A stretch of DNA of 43,496 bases from Gemmatimonadota bacterium (GCA_022826005.1 JAJDVT010000068.1:1-43496), one strand, 5' to 3'. Counted from the first letter of the stretch, positions 34,130 to 43,279 are shown. Notes: a model not told the origin generated them from the letters alone. Numbers and translations: made by a program.

Positions 34130-35137
34130 TCAACTCCGGCGGATGGTCATGAGCAGGTAGTGCTTGTGCGCGGTGAAGCCGGCCGGATCGATGACGGCGG
34201 TGCTCTTGCGGGCGGCGGCGCGGATCCGCTCGGTGACGTTCTCGACAACGTAATGCACCGCGGGGCGTTTTGCCCGCAACTTGTCCACGGCGAAGTCCAC
34301 GGCAGGGAGGCCGATGCGGCTCGCCAGCAGGTGGGCGAAGCCGAGGGTGGGCAGCACGTTGGCGGTGATGTCGGTCTCGTCGGTGATCTCGAATCCGTTT
34401 TCGGCGAGCTGGGTGCGGAAGCGGTCGAGGCGCCAGCCGGAGCGTTCGCGGGGGGCCTGGCGAGGCCCTTCGGCGGCAGGCTGTCCGGTGCCCGCTTCCC
34501 CGTCCCGAAAGTAGTCCGCCACGATCCAGGTCCCGCCCGCTGCGAGGATTTCACGCATCACTGCGAAGACGCCGCGGGGCTGCATGTACTGGATGGACTC
34601 CGAATGGATGACGGTGCCGAAATGTGCCCGGAACCGGTCCGATCCCTCGTCCGCGAGCATGTCTTCGAAACGACAGTGAAGCACGGGGATGCCGGAGTAG
34701 TTGCGCCCGATGTGCTCCACCTGGAAGCGGTCGGGGGTCAGTCCGGTGACTTCGTGGCCGGCCGTTCGCAGGAGGCTCAGCAGGCCGCCCATTCCCGAGC
34801 CCGCGTCAAGCACCGGCTGGCCGGGGCGGTCGATCCGGTCCACCAGCTTTTCGGCGTAGCGGAGTTGGGCACGTTGGATATCCTCGAAGCTGATCGCCGC
34901 AGGCGGGGTCTCGGGATCGTCGAAGTAGCCGTAGTGGAGGAAATCGCCCGGAAGCATCCGGTTGTACAGGAGAAGCTGGGCGTTGGCATGCACGGTCGGG
35001 ACGCGCCGGTGTGTCCTGCGGCGGCGAAGCCAGCGGACGACATGGTGCGGCAGCAGGGTGCGCCCGAGGATCTGCCTGAGGATCCAGCCGCCCTGCAGGC
35101 GGGTGGGCGGGGCCGGGTCGGATGGTGAGCGATCCAT
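34130..35137 (-). CDS. Class I SAM-dependent methyltransferase
   Basis: The 335-residue protein has the SAM-binding motif VLDAGSGMGGL (residues 109-119), an acidic residue after the second strand (GLTPDRFQ), a post-motif HSESIQYM, and AGGTWIVADYF. The upstream LLLYNRMLPGDFLHYGYFDDP is typical of cyclopropane synthase-like or lipid/natural-product methyltransferases. It acts in the cytoplasm. The ATG is at 35137. It lies next to the amidohydrolase gene on the same strand. The acceptor is unknown. Confidence 0.85.
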   Translation of the reverse strand: MDRSPSDPAPPTRLQGGWILRQILGRTLLPHHVVRWLRRRRTHRRVPTVHANAQLLLYNRMLPGDFLHYGYFDDPETPPAAISFEDIQRAQLRYAEKLVDRIDRPGQPVLDAGSGMGGLLSLLRTAGHEVTGLTPDRFQVEHIGRNYSGIPVLHCRFEDMLADEGSDRFRAHFGTVIHSESIQYMQPRGVFAVMREILAAGGTWIVADYFRDGEAGTGQPAAEGPRQAPRERSGWRLDRFRTQLAENGFEITDETDITANVLPTLGFAHLLASRIGLPAVDFAVDKLRAKRPAVHYVVENVTERIRAAARKSTAVIDPAGFTAHKHYLLMTIRRS

Positions 35138-35252
35138 TCTGGTTTTCCGACGATACGGAAGGGTACTGCGTGGCGCAACCTCACTACCCGCCCCCGCTCC
35201 CAGCGCTTACAATAATCCCGATACCCTGTCCTCCCCACACCCGGAGACCCCG

Positions 35253-35879
35253 ATGAAGATCGCCCGTTCGCTCGGATTCCTTGCCCTGGCGCCCGCGCTC
35301 GCCCTGGCCGCCGCCACCACCCTCGACGCCCAGGAGCGGATCCCCAGCCCCCGCGGCGAAGCCGCAACCCAGTTCGGTGGCACCTACGAAGGCCGCAGCT
35401 ACACGGGCGGGTCGTGGATCGTCGTCGACTACGGCCGCCCGATCCTGCGGGGCCGCGACATGTTCGGTTCGGGCAGCGAGTACGGCCAGCGCATGCTCGC
35501 GGGCGCACCCGTCTGGCGGCTGGGCGCCGACAAGTCGACCCGCTTGATGACCGAGGCGGACCTGATGTTCGGGGACCAGCGGCTGCCGGCGGGCGAATAC
35601 AGCCTGTTCGCCGACCTGAGCGAAGACGAGTGGACGCTGATCATCTCGAACTGGGGCGCGTCGGACGGCTTCCCGCCGGATGATCCGGACACGCTTTGGG
35701 GCGCGTACAACTACACCCCCGACCGGGATGTCCTGCGAACCGCCATGAGTGTGCAAACGGTCGAGATGACTTCCGACCAGCTGGTCATCTTCTTCACCGA
35801 CATGACTGCGGACGGGGGCACGTTCGCGGTCTGGTGGGGCGACCAGGTGGCGATGACGCCGTTCTCGCTGGCGAGGTAG
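35253..35879 (+). CDS. Exported DUF2911 family protein
   Basis: The 208-residue protein has a signal peptide (core FLALAPALALAAATT, cleavage near LDAQE) and the DUF2911 pattern: VDYGRPILRGRDMFGS, APVWRLGADKSTRLMTEADLMFGDQRLPAGEYSLFADL, EDEWTLIISNW and a C-terminal FAVWWGDQVAMTPF. GGAG lies seven bases before ATG 35253. DUF2911 proteins are common exported proteins of unknown function in Bacteroidota and Gemmatimonadota. It stands alone between two divergent or convergent minus-strand genes. Confidence 0.88.
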   Translation: MKIARSLGFLALAPALALAAATTLDAQERIPSPRGEAATQFGGTYEGRSYTGGSWIVVDYGRPILRGRDMFGSGSEYGQRMLAGAPVWRLGADKSTRLMTEADLMFGDQRLPAGEYSLFADLSEDEWTLIISNWGASDGFPPDDPDTLWGAYNYTPDRDVLRTAMSVQTVEMTSDQLVIFFTDMTADGGTFAVWWGDQVAMTPFSLAR

Positions 35880-35907
35880 GGGCGGGGGCGCGCGAACGCT
35901 CCGGCTG

Positions 35908-37143
35908 CTACCGCCTCCCCCCGATCAGGAGCGGCCGCACCGGTACGTAGCGCGTGAGGCGCATCCGGTTGATCTCGCCGGCGTAGATGTTGCCGTCGAG
36001 GTCGACGCCGAGGAACTCGATCCCGGGGCCGACGTCCTCGTCGTGCTGCGGGATGAAGTAGGTGACCCAGGCCTGCTCGTTCTTCAGGTCGCCGATGCGG
36101 ATGCCCTTATCCCAGCCGAAGTTGCTGCGCCAGGGGTCGGGGGGGCCGGTGCGCGGGTCGCCCGAGAGGCCGTCGCCGGCGTAGAGGATGTCGTCGGGGT
36201 CGATGAAGAGGCCGCTGGGCTTGCCGTACTGGGTCCAGATGTAGAGGAGGTTTCCCTCGGAGTTGAAGACCTGGATGCGGCTGTTGCCGCGGTCGGCGAC
36301 GTAGACGCGGCCGCGGGAGTCGATCTTGATGTCGTGGGGGTCGCTGAAGCGGCCGGGCTCCCGGCTCTCCGAACCGACGCCGCCGCCGACCGCGCCGATG
36401 AAGGTGCCGTCGCTGGCGAGCCGGACGATGCGGTTGTTGCCGCCGCGGTGGCCGTCGGCGATCCAGATGTCCCCGTTCGGGGCGATCGCCACGCCGGACG
36501 GGCCGTTGAAGTGCGCCTCGCCGTCGCCGTACACCCCCGCCTCGCCGAGGCGCATGACGACCTCGCCCTGGCGCGTCATCTTCACGACCTGGTGCCCCAT
36601 GCCCATCGACTCGCCGAGCGCGGCACGGGCGTCGCCGTGCGCACCGCCCTCCGTGACCCAGAGGTAGCCGTCCGCATCGAGGGCGAAGCCGTGCGGGAAG
36701 GCGAAGAGGCCGCCGCCGTAGCTCGCGACCAGGTTGCCGTCGAGGTCGAACTTGAGGATGGGGTCGATGTCGGTGCCGGCGCACTGGTTCGCGCCGCAGC
36801 GCTCCAGGATCCAGATGTGCTCGCCGTCCGGATCCGGGATCGCCCCGCTCACGATCCCGAGGGTGCGGCCCCCGGGCAGCTTCTCCCAGCCCAAGGTGGC
36901 CCGGTAGGGGTTGGGGGCGAGGGTCTGGGCGCGGAGGGGGGGCGAGGGGTTGGCCAGCGGCGCCGTGAGGCAAGCCACCACAGAGGCCGCGAGTGTGATG
37001 GCCGCCTCCCGGACGGCTCGCGCGGGCAGTCCAGTCCCCGCTCGACTGGGCAGTCCGGTCCCCTCCTGTCCGGTTGGCGCCGGGTTCATGGCTTCCCTGC
37101 CGGGGGCCTTGCCGCGGTTCTGTTCGTGCGGTATCGCGTTCAC
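35908..37143 (-). CDS. Exported NHL-repeat beta-propeller protein
   Basis: The 411-residue protein starts at GTG 37143 with AGGAGG eight bases upstream. A basic, Pro-rich lead is followed by a hydrophobic signal (AAITLAASVVACLTAPLA). NHL blades follow: ILKFDLDGNLVASYG, HGFALDADGYLWVTEGG, SGVAIAPNGDIWIADGHRGGNNRIVRLASDGTFIG, HDIKIDSRGRVYVADRGNSRIQVFNSEGNLLYIW and a last FLGVDLDGNIYAGEINRMRLTRYV. A CGANQC pair could make a disulfide. The role is not known; such proteins may be exported lyase-like enzymes or binders. It diverges from the next gene with a 225-base control region between them, in which I see only a TTGACA at 37159 without a good -10. Confidence 0.88.
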   Translation of the reverse strand: MNAIPHEQNRGKAPGREAMNPAPTGQEGTGLPSRAGTGLPARAVREAAITLAASVVACLTAPLANPSPPLRAQTLAPNPYRATLGWEKLPGGRTLGIVSGAIPDPDGEHIWILERCGANQCAGTDIDPILKFDLDGNLVASYGGGLFAFPHGFALDADGYLWVTEGGAHGDARAALGESMGMGHQVVKMTRQGEVVMRLGEAGVYGDGEAHFNGPSGVAIAPNGDIWIADGHRGGNNRIVRLASDGTFIGAVGGGVGSESREPGRFSDPHDIKIDSRGRVYVADRGNSRIQVFNSEGNLLYIWTQYGKPSGLFIDPDDILYAGDGLSGDPRTGPPDPWRSNFGWDKGIRIGDLKNEQAWVTYFIPQHDEDVGPGIEFLGVDLDGNIYAGEINRMRLTRYVPVRPLLIGGRR

Positions 37144-37368
37144 CGATATGGCCTCCTGTTTGACATCCGACGACTCGCGCCGGAATCTGCTAACGACGAT
37201 CAGGATAGGTCCTTCGGGAGCTTCCGGGAAAGCCGCGCGGGACTTGCAGGCCGTACGTGAGCACCGTGGCTCAGCGCGGATGCATCGCCGCCCGATTGGA
37301 GCGGGGACCTATTCCACGGCCTGCTTGGGCCGGCCCCATCATGTCACCTGCAGGGAGTTGGAGAGACA

Positions 37369-38634
37369 GTGTCCAGACGCGCCTCGGCCTTCGCCATCGC
37401 GGCGATCAGCGCGACCCTTTCCTCGCCGGCCACCGCTGTCGCGCAGCAATCCACATGCGACGTGCCATGGCAGCTCGAGGAGACCCTGCGCCTGGGTTCC
37501 GTGGACGGAGAGGACGCCCTGAGTCCGGTGAGGGCGCTGGAGATCGGGCCGGATGGTCGGATCTACCTGCTCCAGAGTTGGGATCATCATGTTTCCGTGT
37601 TCCTGCCCGATGGGAGTCCGGCAGGTCGGATCGGGCGGGCCGGCAGCGGACCCGGCGAGTTCGCGTCCGATCCTCGCAGGATGGGATGGCGGGCGGACAC
37701 GCTGTGGGCCAGCGACCGGTTTGCCACGCAGTTCTACCGCACGGACGGCACGCCGGTTCGCCAGGTGAGTTTCCGTGTACCGATGCCGGCGGAGGGATCC
37801 AGATTCGCGCCCGGCACTCCGCTTGCGGACGGTACCTTTCTGCCCTACCGCACCGTCAACGAACAGTTGGAGCTCTTCATGCTGGCACGGCGAACTCCGC
37901 TCCGGCGGCTGTCCGCCTCCGGCGAGATCGTCGACACCATCGCAATGATCGATCGCCACCTGGCCGATCATGCGATCCACAGGGAAACGGACAGCAGGGG
38001 CTTCGGCATGATGCTCCCGCACCCGCTGGCGCCCTCCAATGGCGAGTCGCTGCTTCCGGTGGTTGCAGTGGTCGACGGCTCAGCGGTGGTGTTCGTCGGG
38101 GAGGTGCGCCCGGAGGACGAACCGCCGACCTTCGACCTTCTCAGGATCGGAATTGCAGGCGATACGCTATTGCACAGGGCCGTGCCGTACGTGCCGCTGC
38201 CGGTGACGAGGGATGAACGGGAGCTGATGCGCGAGCGATTCGCCGCGGGGCGGGCCGGCGACCTCACCCCTGAGCGGCTCAGACCCCCGTGGGGCATTCC
38301 GGACGCGGAACGCCGGAGGCGGATCGCCCGTGAGGCAATCACCTTCCCGGAATACCATCCACCGGTCCGGCGCATCCTGGCGGGACGCGACGGTTCGGTC
38401 TGGCTGCTGCGCGAGGCCTGGCCGCGGGACGCAAGCCTGTGGGAGGTCTATGACGAAGAGGGCAACCTGGAGGGAAGCGTGCGAACCTGGACGGCGTCCA
38501 CCGGGGACGCGGACTATCGGCCGTACATCTTCCAGGCCAGCCGGAGCGAAGTCTGGGCACAGATCCGCGGCGTGCTGGATGTGCCGTACATCGTCCGCTA
38601 CGAGGTTCGCCGGAGTTGCGGGCAGGCGGGCTGA
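37369..38634 (+). CDS. Exported 6-bladed beta-propeller protein
   Basis: The 421-residue protein begins at GTG 37369, with GGAG just upstream, and has a signal peptide ending ATAVAQQ. It resembles the 6-bladed beta-propeller family: VRALEIGPDGRIYLLQSWDHHVSVFLPDGSPAGRIGRAGSGPGEF, RRMGWRADTLWASDRFATQFYRTDGTPV and a later YDEEGNLEGSV. The first 200 residues show clear blades and the rest is less regular. A tyrosine-rich FPEYHPPVRRILAGRDGSVWLL precedes the end. No enzyme motif is visible, so a binding or recognition role is likely. Confidence 0.82.
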   Translation: MSRRASAFAIAAISATLSSPATAVAQQSTCDVPWQLEETLRLGSVDGEDALSPVRALEIGPDGRIYLLQSWDHHVSVFLPDGSPAGRIGRAGSGPGEFASDPRRMGWRADTLWASDRFATQFYRTDGTPVRQVSFRVPMPAEGSRFAPGTPLADGTFLPYRTVNEQLELFMLARRTPLRRLSASGEIVDTIAMIDRHLADHAIHRETDSRGFGMMLPHPLAPSNGESLLPVVAVVDGSAVVFVGEVRPEDEPPTFDLLRIGIAGDTLLHRAVPYVPLPVTRDERELMRERFAAGRAGDLTPERLRPPWGIPDAERRRRIAREAITFPEYHPPVRRILAGRDGSVWLLREAWPRDASLWEVYDEEGNLEGSVRTWTASTGDADYRPYIFQASRSEVWAQIRGVLDVPYIVRYEVRRSCGQAG

Positions 38635-38729
38635 ACAGACACCACTGCCCGAAAGCCGCGCGCGGGTTGCGTCCACAGCGACCTGTCCGCCGCCGACGGA
38701 CTCGCAAAGCGGGTTGCGTCCACGGACAT

Positions 38730-39707
38730 CTACCCGCCAACGGACTCGCAACGTCCGAGCCTGCAGCGAATCCCGGTCAGTTCCTCGCTCAGCTCCTTGA
38801 GCCGGGCGCGGGCTTCGGTGTCATACGCCTGGGCGTTGGCCCTCGCCTGCCTGAGGCCGCTGAAGTACTGCCCGCTCTCGAATTCGTCGGAATCGACCAC
38901 CTGCATTACCGCGTCGGCTCCCTCGGCAATCGTCGCGCGCGGGGTCACGCCGAGGCGCAGCACCATCCCGGTGGGCATGTAGGTCGCCGGGTGGAGCGAG
39001 CCGACCACCACGCCCGTCCCCTCGAGCTCCTCGGCCAGGTCGTGGGTGAACATGATCTGGGCGAGCTTGCTCTGCGCGTACGCGCGTCCTCCGCTGAAGT
39101 TGTTCTCGATCATGACGTCGTCGAAGTCGATCGGCCTCTGGGCACCCGAAGAGACGTTGACGATGCGCGATGGCGCGCTGTCGAGGACGCGCTGCATCAG
39201 CATGTGCGTCAGCAGGAAGGTCGACAGGTAGTTCACCTGGAAGCGGTACTCGTGGCCGTCCTCGGTGAGCAGCCGCTCGTCGGGCGCCGAGCCGAATCCC
39301 GCGTTGTTGATCAGGATGTCGAGGCGGTCGTAGTCGGCGAGCAGCGTCTCCGCGAAGGATCGGACCTGGGCCAGCGACGCGAAGTCCGCGCGGTAGAAGC
39401 GGGCGCTGCCGGGACCGGCCGCGTTGATGGCGTCCACCACCTCCGCCCCCCGCTCCTCGCTGCGCCCGTGCACGATGACGTGATCGCCCCGCGCGCCGAA
39501 CCGCATCGCGAGCTCCCGCCCGAGTCCCGAAGTGGACCCCGTGACCAGCACCACCTGCTGGTCCGGCGTGGGAACGGCGGGCGCCTGCGCGAGCGCCCCG
39601 GAGGCGAAGCCGGACGCGGCCACAAGGGCAAACCCGGCCGCAAGGGCAAACGCGCCCGTGAAGGCAGGCCCGTCAGCGATGAACAGAAGGCTTGTGAATC
39701 GTTTCAC
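38730..39707 (-). CDS. SDR family oxidoreductase with an N-terminal signal peptide
   Basis: The 325-residue protein starts at GTG 39707 with GGAG eight bases upstream. It begins with a hydrophobic signal (AFALAAGFALVAASGFASGALAQ) and then a short-chain dehydrogenase core: TGSTSGLG (residues 56-63), NNAG (134-137), catalytic Ser near 186 (NVSSGAQ) and YAQSK (Tyr210, Lys214). The final part resembles retinol-dehydrogenase-like SDRs (LHPATYMPTGMVLRLGVTP). SDRs need NAD(P), which is scarce outside the cytoplasm, so export would be unusual; the segment might instead be a membrane anchor. No twin-arginine is present. Confidence 0.87.
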   Translation of the reverse strand: MKRFTSLLFIADGPAFTGAFALAAGFALVAASGFASGALAQAPAVPTPDQQVVLVTGSTSGLGRELAMRFGARGDHVIVHGRSEERGAEVVDAINAAGPGSARFYRADFASLAQVRSFAETLLADYDRLDILINNAGFGSAPDERLLTEDGHEYRFQVNYLSTFLLTHMLMQRVLDSAPSRIVNVSSGAQRPIDFDDVMIENNFSGGRAYAQSKLAQIMFTHDLAEELEGTGVVVGSLHPATYMPTGMVLRLGVTPRATIAEGADAVMQVVDSDEFESGQYFSGLRQARANAQAYDTEARARLKELSEELTGIRCRLGRCESVGG

Positions 39708-39797
39708 GAGGCCGACTCCTTTCGATGGGACTGTACCTGGATCCGCATGCCAAGTTAGAATCGCCTGTGGGGAGGCGACAGATGCGGCCATTGCGGC

Positions 39798-39910
39798 TTC
39801 ACGCCCAACGGCTGGCTTGACGCCCGCTGGCTGGTCCGGATTGACGTCCAGCGGCTGTCCGGCTTCACACTCGCTGGCTGGTCCGGCCTGCCGGCCGCTG
39901 GCTGGTCCGG
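39798..39910. repeat. Degenerate tandem repeat of 23-24 bases
   Basis: About five units of 23-24 bases share the core CGCTGGCTGGTCCGG, exact at 39825, 39872 and 39896, with degenerate copies between. The array lies between the SDR gene and the divergent sugar dehydrogenase gene. It could arise by slippage or serve in regulation; nothing shows which. Confidence 0.75.
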
Positions 39911-39967
39911 CCGCTCGCCCGCCAGCCGACCCGGTTGCAGCGCCAAACCGACACTGTGGAGGAGACG

Positions 39968-41299
39968 ATGAAGACAATCCCCCCGGACATCAGAGGCACA
40001 CCCCGAGTCAACGCCCGGGCCGCCGCGACTGCCGCCCTACTTGCGCCGCTCCTGTTCGCGTGCGGCGGCAACGAGGATCCCACGCCGCCCGTGGTCGAGC
40101 CCCCGGACCCGCCTTCCGGCCCCCAATGCGACAATTCCATCACCGTTCCCGACGGCTTCTGCGCCATCCGCTTCCACAACGGCGTCGGTCCCGCGCGCAA
40201 TCTGGTGGTCGCCCCCAACGGCGACGTATTCGTCGCGATGCGGGCCCGGTCCGGCAGCCGCGGCGGGGTGGTCGCGCTGCGGGACTCCGACGGCGACGGC
40301 CGTGCCGACCGGACGCAGGCGTGGGGAGAGGGCGGCGCGTCGGGCATCGCGCTTCACGAGGGCTCGCTCTACCTGGCGACCGACAATGCCGTATTGCGCT
40401 ATTCCATCGCCCCCGGCTCCTTGACCCCCACCGGCTCCCCCGAGACCATCGTCGACGGCCTGCCCAGCGCCCGCAATCACGCCGCCAAGAGCATCGCCCT
40501 CGGCCCCGACGGCAGCATCTTCGTCGGGATCGGCTCCCCGGGGAACAACTGTCAATCCCCCGCACGCACCGCCGGCCTTCCCGGCAAGAACCCATGCGAT
40601 GAACTCGAGACCCGCGCGGGCATCTGGCGCTTTGCCTCCGATCGCACGGGGCAGAGCCAGTCGGATGGCGAACGCTTTTCGACCGGAGTCAGGAACGGGG
40701 CGGCGCTGGCGATTCATCCCGGCTCCGGGGCGCTCTACGCCGTCATCCATGGCCGCGACCAGCTCCGGGAGCTATGGCCCGGGCTCTATTCCCAGTCGGA
40801 GGGTTCGGAAAACCCATCCGAGGAGTTCGTACACGTCACGCAGGGGTCCGACTTCGGGTGGCCGTACTGCTACCACGACCCGGGCAGCAACCGGAAGGTG
40901 CTCGCTCCCGAGTACGGCGGGGACGGGGAAGAGGTGGGCCGCTGTGCCGATATGGACATGCCCGCGATCGGGCTGCCCGCGCACTGGGCTCCCAACGCCA
41001 TGACCTTCTCGTCCGGCGACGCCTTCCCGCAGGGCTATCGCAACGGCGCATTCGTTGCGTTCCACGGATCGTGGAATCGGACGCCGGTGCAGGCCGGCTA
41101 CAACGTGGTGTGGATCCCCTTCGACGGTGACGAGCCCACGGGCGAGTGGTCCGTATTCGCGGACCGCTTTGCCGGGGGACGGATCACTTCGTCGAATCAG
41201 GCCGACAACCGGCCGACCGGGGTGGCCGCGGGCCCGGACGGCGCGCTGTACGTGAGTGACTCGCTGCGCGGCAGAATCTGGAAGATCATTCTACTGTAG
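39968..41299 (+). CDS. PQQ-dependent sugar dehydrogenase family lipoprotein
   Basis: The 443-residue lipoprotein (lipobox LFAC, Cys32) has a six-bladed propeller of the sorbosone/soluble glucose dehydrogenase type: VAPNGDVFVAMRARSG, GIALHEGSLYLATDNAVLRY, HAAKSIALGPDGSIFVGIGSPGNNC, GVRNGAALAIHPGSGALYAVIHGRDQL, GSDFGWPYCYH and GVAAGPDGALYVSDSLRGRIWKI. The His in NHAAKS matches the usual catalytic His; Arg and Asn near it fit PQQ binding. Members oxidise aldoses in the periplasm with PQQ. GGAGGAGACG precedes the ATG. It lies 31 bases from the next gene, so they may be one operon. Confidence 0.88.
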   Translation: MKTIPPDIRGTPRVNARAAATAALLAPLLFACGGNEDPTPPVVEPPDPPSGPQCDNSITVPDGFCAIRFHNGVGPARNLVVAPNGDVFVAMRARSGSRGGVVALRDSDGDGRADRTQAWGEGGASGIALHEGSLYLATDNAVLRYSIAPGSLTPTGSPETIVDGLPSARNHAAKSIALGPDGSIFVGIGSPGNNCQSPARTAGLPGKNPCDELETRAGIWRFASDRTGQSQSDGERFSTGVRNGAALAIHPGSGALYAVIHGRDQLRELWPGLYSQSEGSENPSEEFVHVTQGSDFGWPYCYHDPGSNRKVLAPEYGGDGEEVGRCADMDMPAIGLPAHWAPNAMTFSSGDAFPQGYRNGAFVAFHGSWNRTPVQAGYNVVWIPFDGDEPTGEWSVFADRFAGGRITSSNQADNRPTGVAAGPDGALYVSDSLRGRIWKIILL

Positions 41300-41330
41300 A
41301 GGCGAAGTGGTCCTGTCCTGGAGGTGTTCA

Positions 41331-42629
41331 ATGCGTAACAACTGCTCTTCGAACTCCCGGTTGATGCCCGTTCCGGCAACCAGCGGCGACACCGCCTTCC
41401 ACTCGGCGCCGCGCCTGCCGGTTCCCGGCGCTTTCGTCGTGGCCTTCCTCGTTCTCGCCGCCGGCGCCTGTGGCGAAGCGCTCGGACCGCTGGTCGACAC
41501 CGGGCCGATCAGGGTGGTCGCGTCGGTTTCGCAGACCGGGCGGTTCGCCCAGCTCGGCACGGAAGTGGGGCAGGGCTATGAACTGGCCGTCGAAATGCTG
41601 AACGAGAGGGGCGGAGTCGGGGGCCGCGAAGTCGAACTCATCCTGCACGACGACCAGAGTGACGTCCAGACGAGTGAGAACATCTATGGCCGGTTCGCGA
41701 CGAGCGACGCGATGCTGGGGCCCTACAGCAGTCCGATTACGGAGATCGCGGTCGCCGTGGCCGAGGCATCCGGCGTGCCGATGGTGGCGCCCATGGCCGC
41801 GGCACCGGGCATCTGGGCCGGTCGGAACCGCCAGTGGAGCGTTCAGATGCTGAACCCGGGGCCGACCTACCTGCAGGGCTCGGTGGAGGTGGCCGCGCAG
41901 AACGGGGCGGCGAGCGCAGCCCTGGTGTACGAGGACAGCCAGTTCCCCGAGTCCGTGGCCGAGGGGATCCGCGAGGCCGCCCGGGCGCACGGCGTAGCCA
42001 TCGTACTGGATCGTTCCTACCCGGTCGGCCAGGCGGACCATGAGGCGCTCGTGACCGCAGCCATGGAAGCCGACGCGGACCTCTTCATCGGAGGCGGCTA
42101 CTACGACGACGCCGTCGCCTTCACGAGGGCCGTCCACGCGGTCGGCTACAAGCCGATGATGGTGAGCCTCAACCTCGGCGCCGCGCAGACCGACTTCGCC
42201 AATCAGCTCGGGGACCTCGCGCGCTGCGTGGCCGGTAACGCGCCCTGGCTGCCGACGATCCGCACCTCGGGCTTTCTCGCGACGAGCGAGGAGTTCGTCC
42301 AGCGCTACCGCGCCGCTCATGGGTCGGACCCCAGCTATTACGCAGCGGGCGCGTTCGGCGCGGTGGAGCTGCTCGCCGAGGCGATGATCGCCGCGGGCGG
42401 AGTGGAGGTGCTCGACCGCCACGCCATCCGGGACCGTCTCTTCGCGCTGTCGAGGGAGACGGTGCTGGGGCCGTTCGGTGTGTATCCGCTGGGCGACCCC
42501 AACTCCGGAGCGCAGCGAGCACTCAAGGGATTGCAGGTGCAGTGGCAGGACGACGGGACGGGCGGCCTGGTCCGCCGGATCATCCATCCGCCCTCGGCGG
42601 CGAACGCGGATGCCTGTTTTCTGAGGTGA
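41331..42629 (+). CDS. ABC-type branched-chain amino acid/amide substrate-binding lipoprotein
   Basis: The 432-residue lipoprotein (lipobox AAGAC, Cys47) has the Leu/Ile/Val-binding protein pattern: VVASVSQTGRFAQLGTEVGQGYELAVEMLNERGGVGGREVELILHDDQSD, GPYSSPITEIAVAVAEASGVPMVAP and SDPSYYAAGAFGAVELLAEAMIAAGG. GGAGG precedes ATG 41331. No permease or ATPase gene is next to it, so it is an orphan binding protein that may share a distant transporter or act as a sensor. Its stop TGA overlaps a GTG of the next gene. The ligand is unknown; being after the sugar dehydrogenase does not define it. Confidence 0.88.
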   Translation: MRNNCSSNSRLMPVPATSGDTAFHSAPRLPVPGAFVVAFLVLAAGACGEALGPLVDTGPIRVVASVSQTGRFAQLGTEVGQGYELAVEMLNERGGVGGREVELILHDDQSDVQTSENIYGRFATSDAMLGPYSSPITEIAVAVAEASGVPMVAPMAAAPGIWAGRNRQWSVQMLNPGPTYLQGSVEVAAQNGAASAALVYEDSQFPESVAEGIREAARAHGVAIVLDRSYPVGQADHEALVTAAMEADADLFIGGGYYDDAVAFTRAVHAVGYKPMMVSLNLGAAQTDFANQLGDLARCVAGNAPWLPTIRTSGFLATSEEFVQRYRAAHGSDPSYYAAGAFGAVELLAEAMIAAGGVEVLDRHAIRDRLFALSRETVLGPFGVYPLGDPNSGAQRALKGLQVQWQDDGTGGLVRRIIHPPSAANADACFLR

Positions 42630-42634
42630 CCGCG

Positions 42635-43219
42635 GTGGCCAGGAACCCGAAGGTCGACGAATCACTCCCCAAATCCACGCGTTGGCGGCACGAAACGGAC
42701 GCGCTGAGGGAGATCCTCATGGAGTGCGGCTTGAGCGAGGAGTTCAAGTGGAGGAAGCCCTGCTACGCCCACGCGGGCAAGAACATCTGCATCATCCAGC
42801 CCATGAAGGACTTCCTCGCACTCATGTTTTTCAAGGGCGCGCTGCTGAAGGATCCGGACGGCTTGCTGGAACGGCAGGGACCCAATTCACGGGCCGGGTT
42901 CCGGATGCGTTTCACCAGCGTGCAGGATGTCGCGCGGACCGCGCGGAGCATCAGGGCCTGCGTGCGCGATGCGATCGAGGTGGAGAAGGCCGGCCTGAAG
43001 GTGGAGATGACGGCGACGGATATCGAATATCCCCGGGAACTCACCGACAGGCTGCACGAGGATCCCGAATTCAGGGCTGCGTTCGAGGGACTGACGCCCG
43101 GACGACGGCGCTTCTACGCGGTGCACTTTTCCAGCGCAAAGCACTCGAAGACGCGGGCCGCGCGGATCAAGAGGTGCCGGCCGAAGATCCTCGATGGGAA
43201 GGGGTTTCATGACCGGTAG
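42635..43219 (+). CDS. YdeI/OmpD-associated (DUF1801-like) family protein
   Basis: The 194-residue protein matches YdeI-type proteins almost throughout: RNPKVDESLPKSTRWRHETDALREILMECGLSEEFKWRKPCYAHAGKNICIIQPMKDFLALMFFKGALLKDPDGLL, then RFTSVQDVARTARSIRACVRDAIEVEKAGLKVE, and a C-terminal GLTPGRRRFYAVHFSSAKHSKTRAARIKRC motif. I chose GTG 42635 because GAGG lies eight bases upstream and homology starts there; GTG 42626 overlaps the preceding stop (GTGA) and is also possible. The function of the family is not settled. Confidence 0.87.
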   Translation: MARNPKVDESLPKSTRWRHETDALREILMECGLSEEFKWRKPCYAHAGKNICIIQPMKDFLALMFFKGALLKDPDGLLERQGPNSRAGFRMRFTSVQDVARTARSIRACVRDAIEVEKAGLKVEMTATDIEYPRELTDRLHEDPEFRAAFEGLTPGRRRFYAVHFSSAKHSKTRAARIKRCRPKILDGKGFHDR

Positions 43220-43260
43220 GGCGGGGTAAGGCGATCCCCGGGCCGGCACTCGCGTTCCCG

Positions 43261-43279
43261 CGGGTTCTTCGGTAACCCG
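43261..43279 (+). terminator. Possible hairpin after the YdeI-family gene
   Basis: CGGGTT and AACCCG form a perfect 6-bp stem around CTTCGGT, 41 bases after the stop codon. There is no T-run, so it is only a weak terminator candidate. Confidence 0.3.

Noticed and set aside
37159-37187. TTGACA followed by GAATCT as a promoter of the 37369 gene
   Set aside because: The spacing is right but the -10 matches poorly, and the leader would be about 175 bases.
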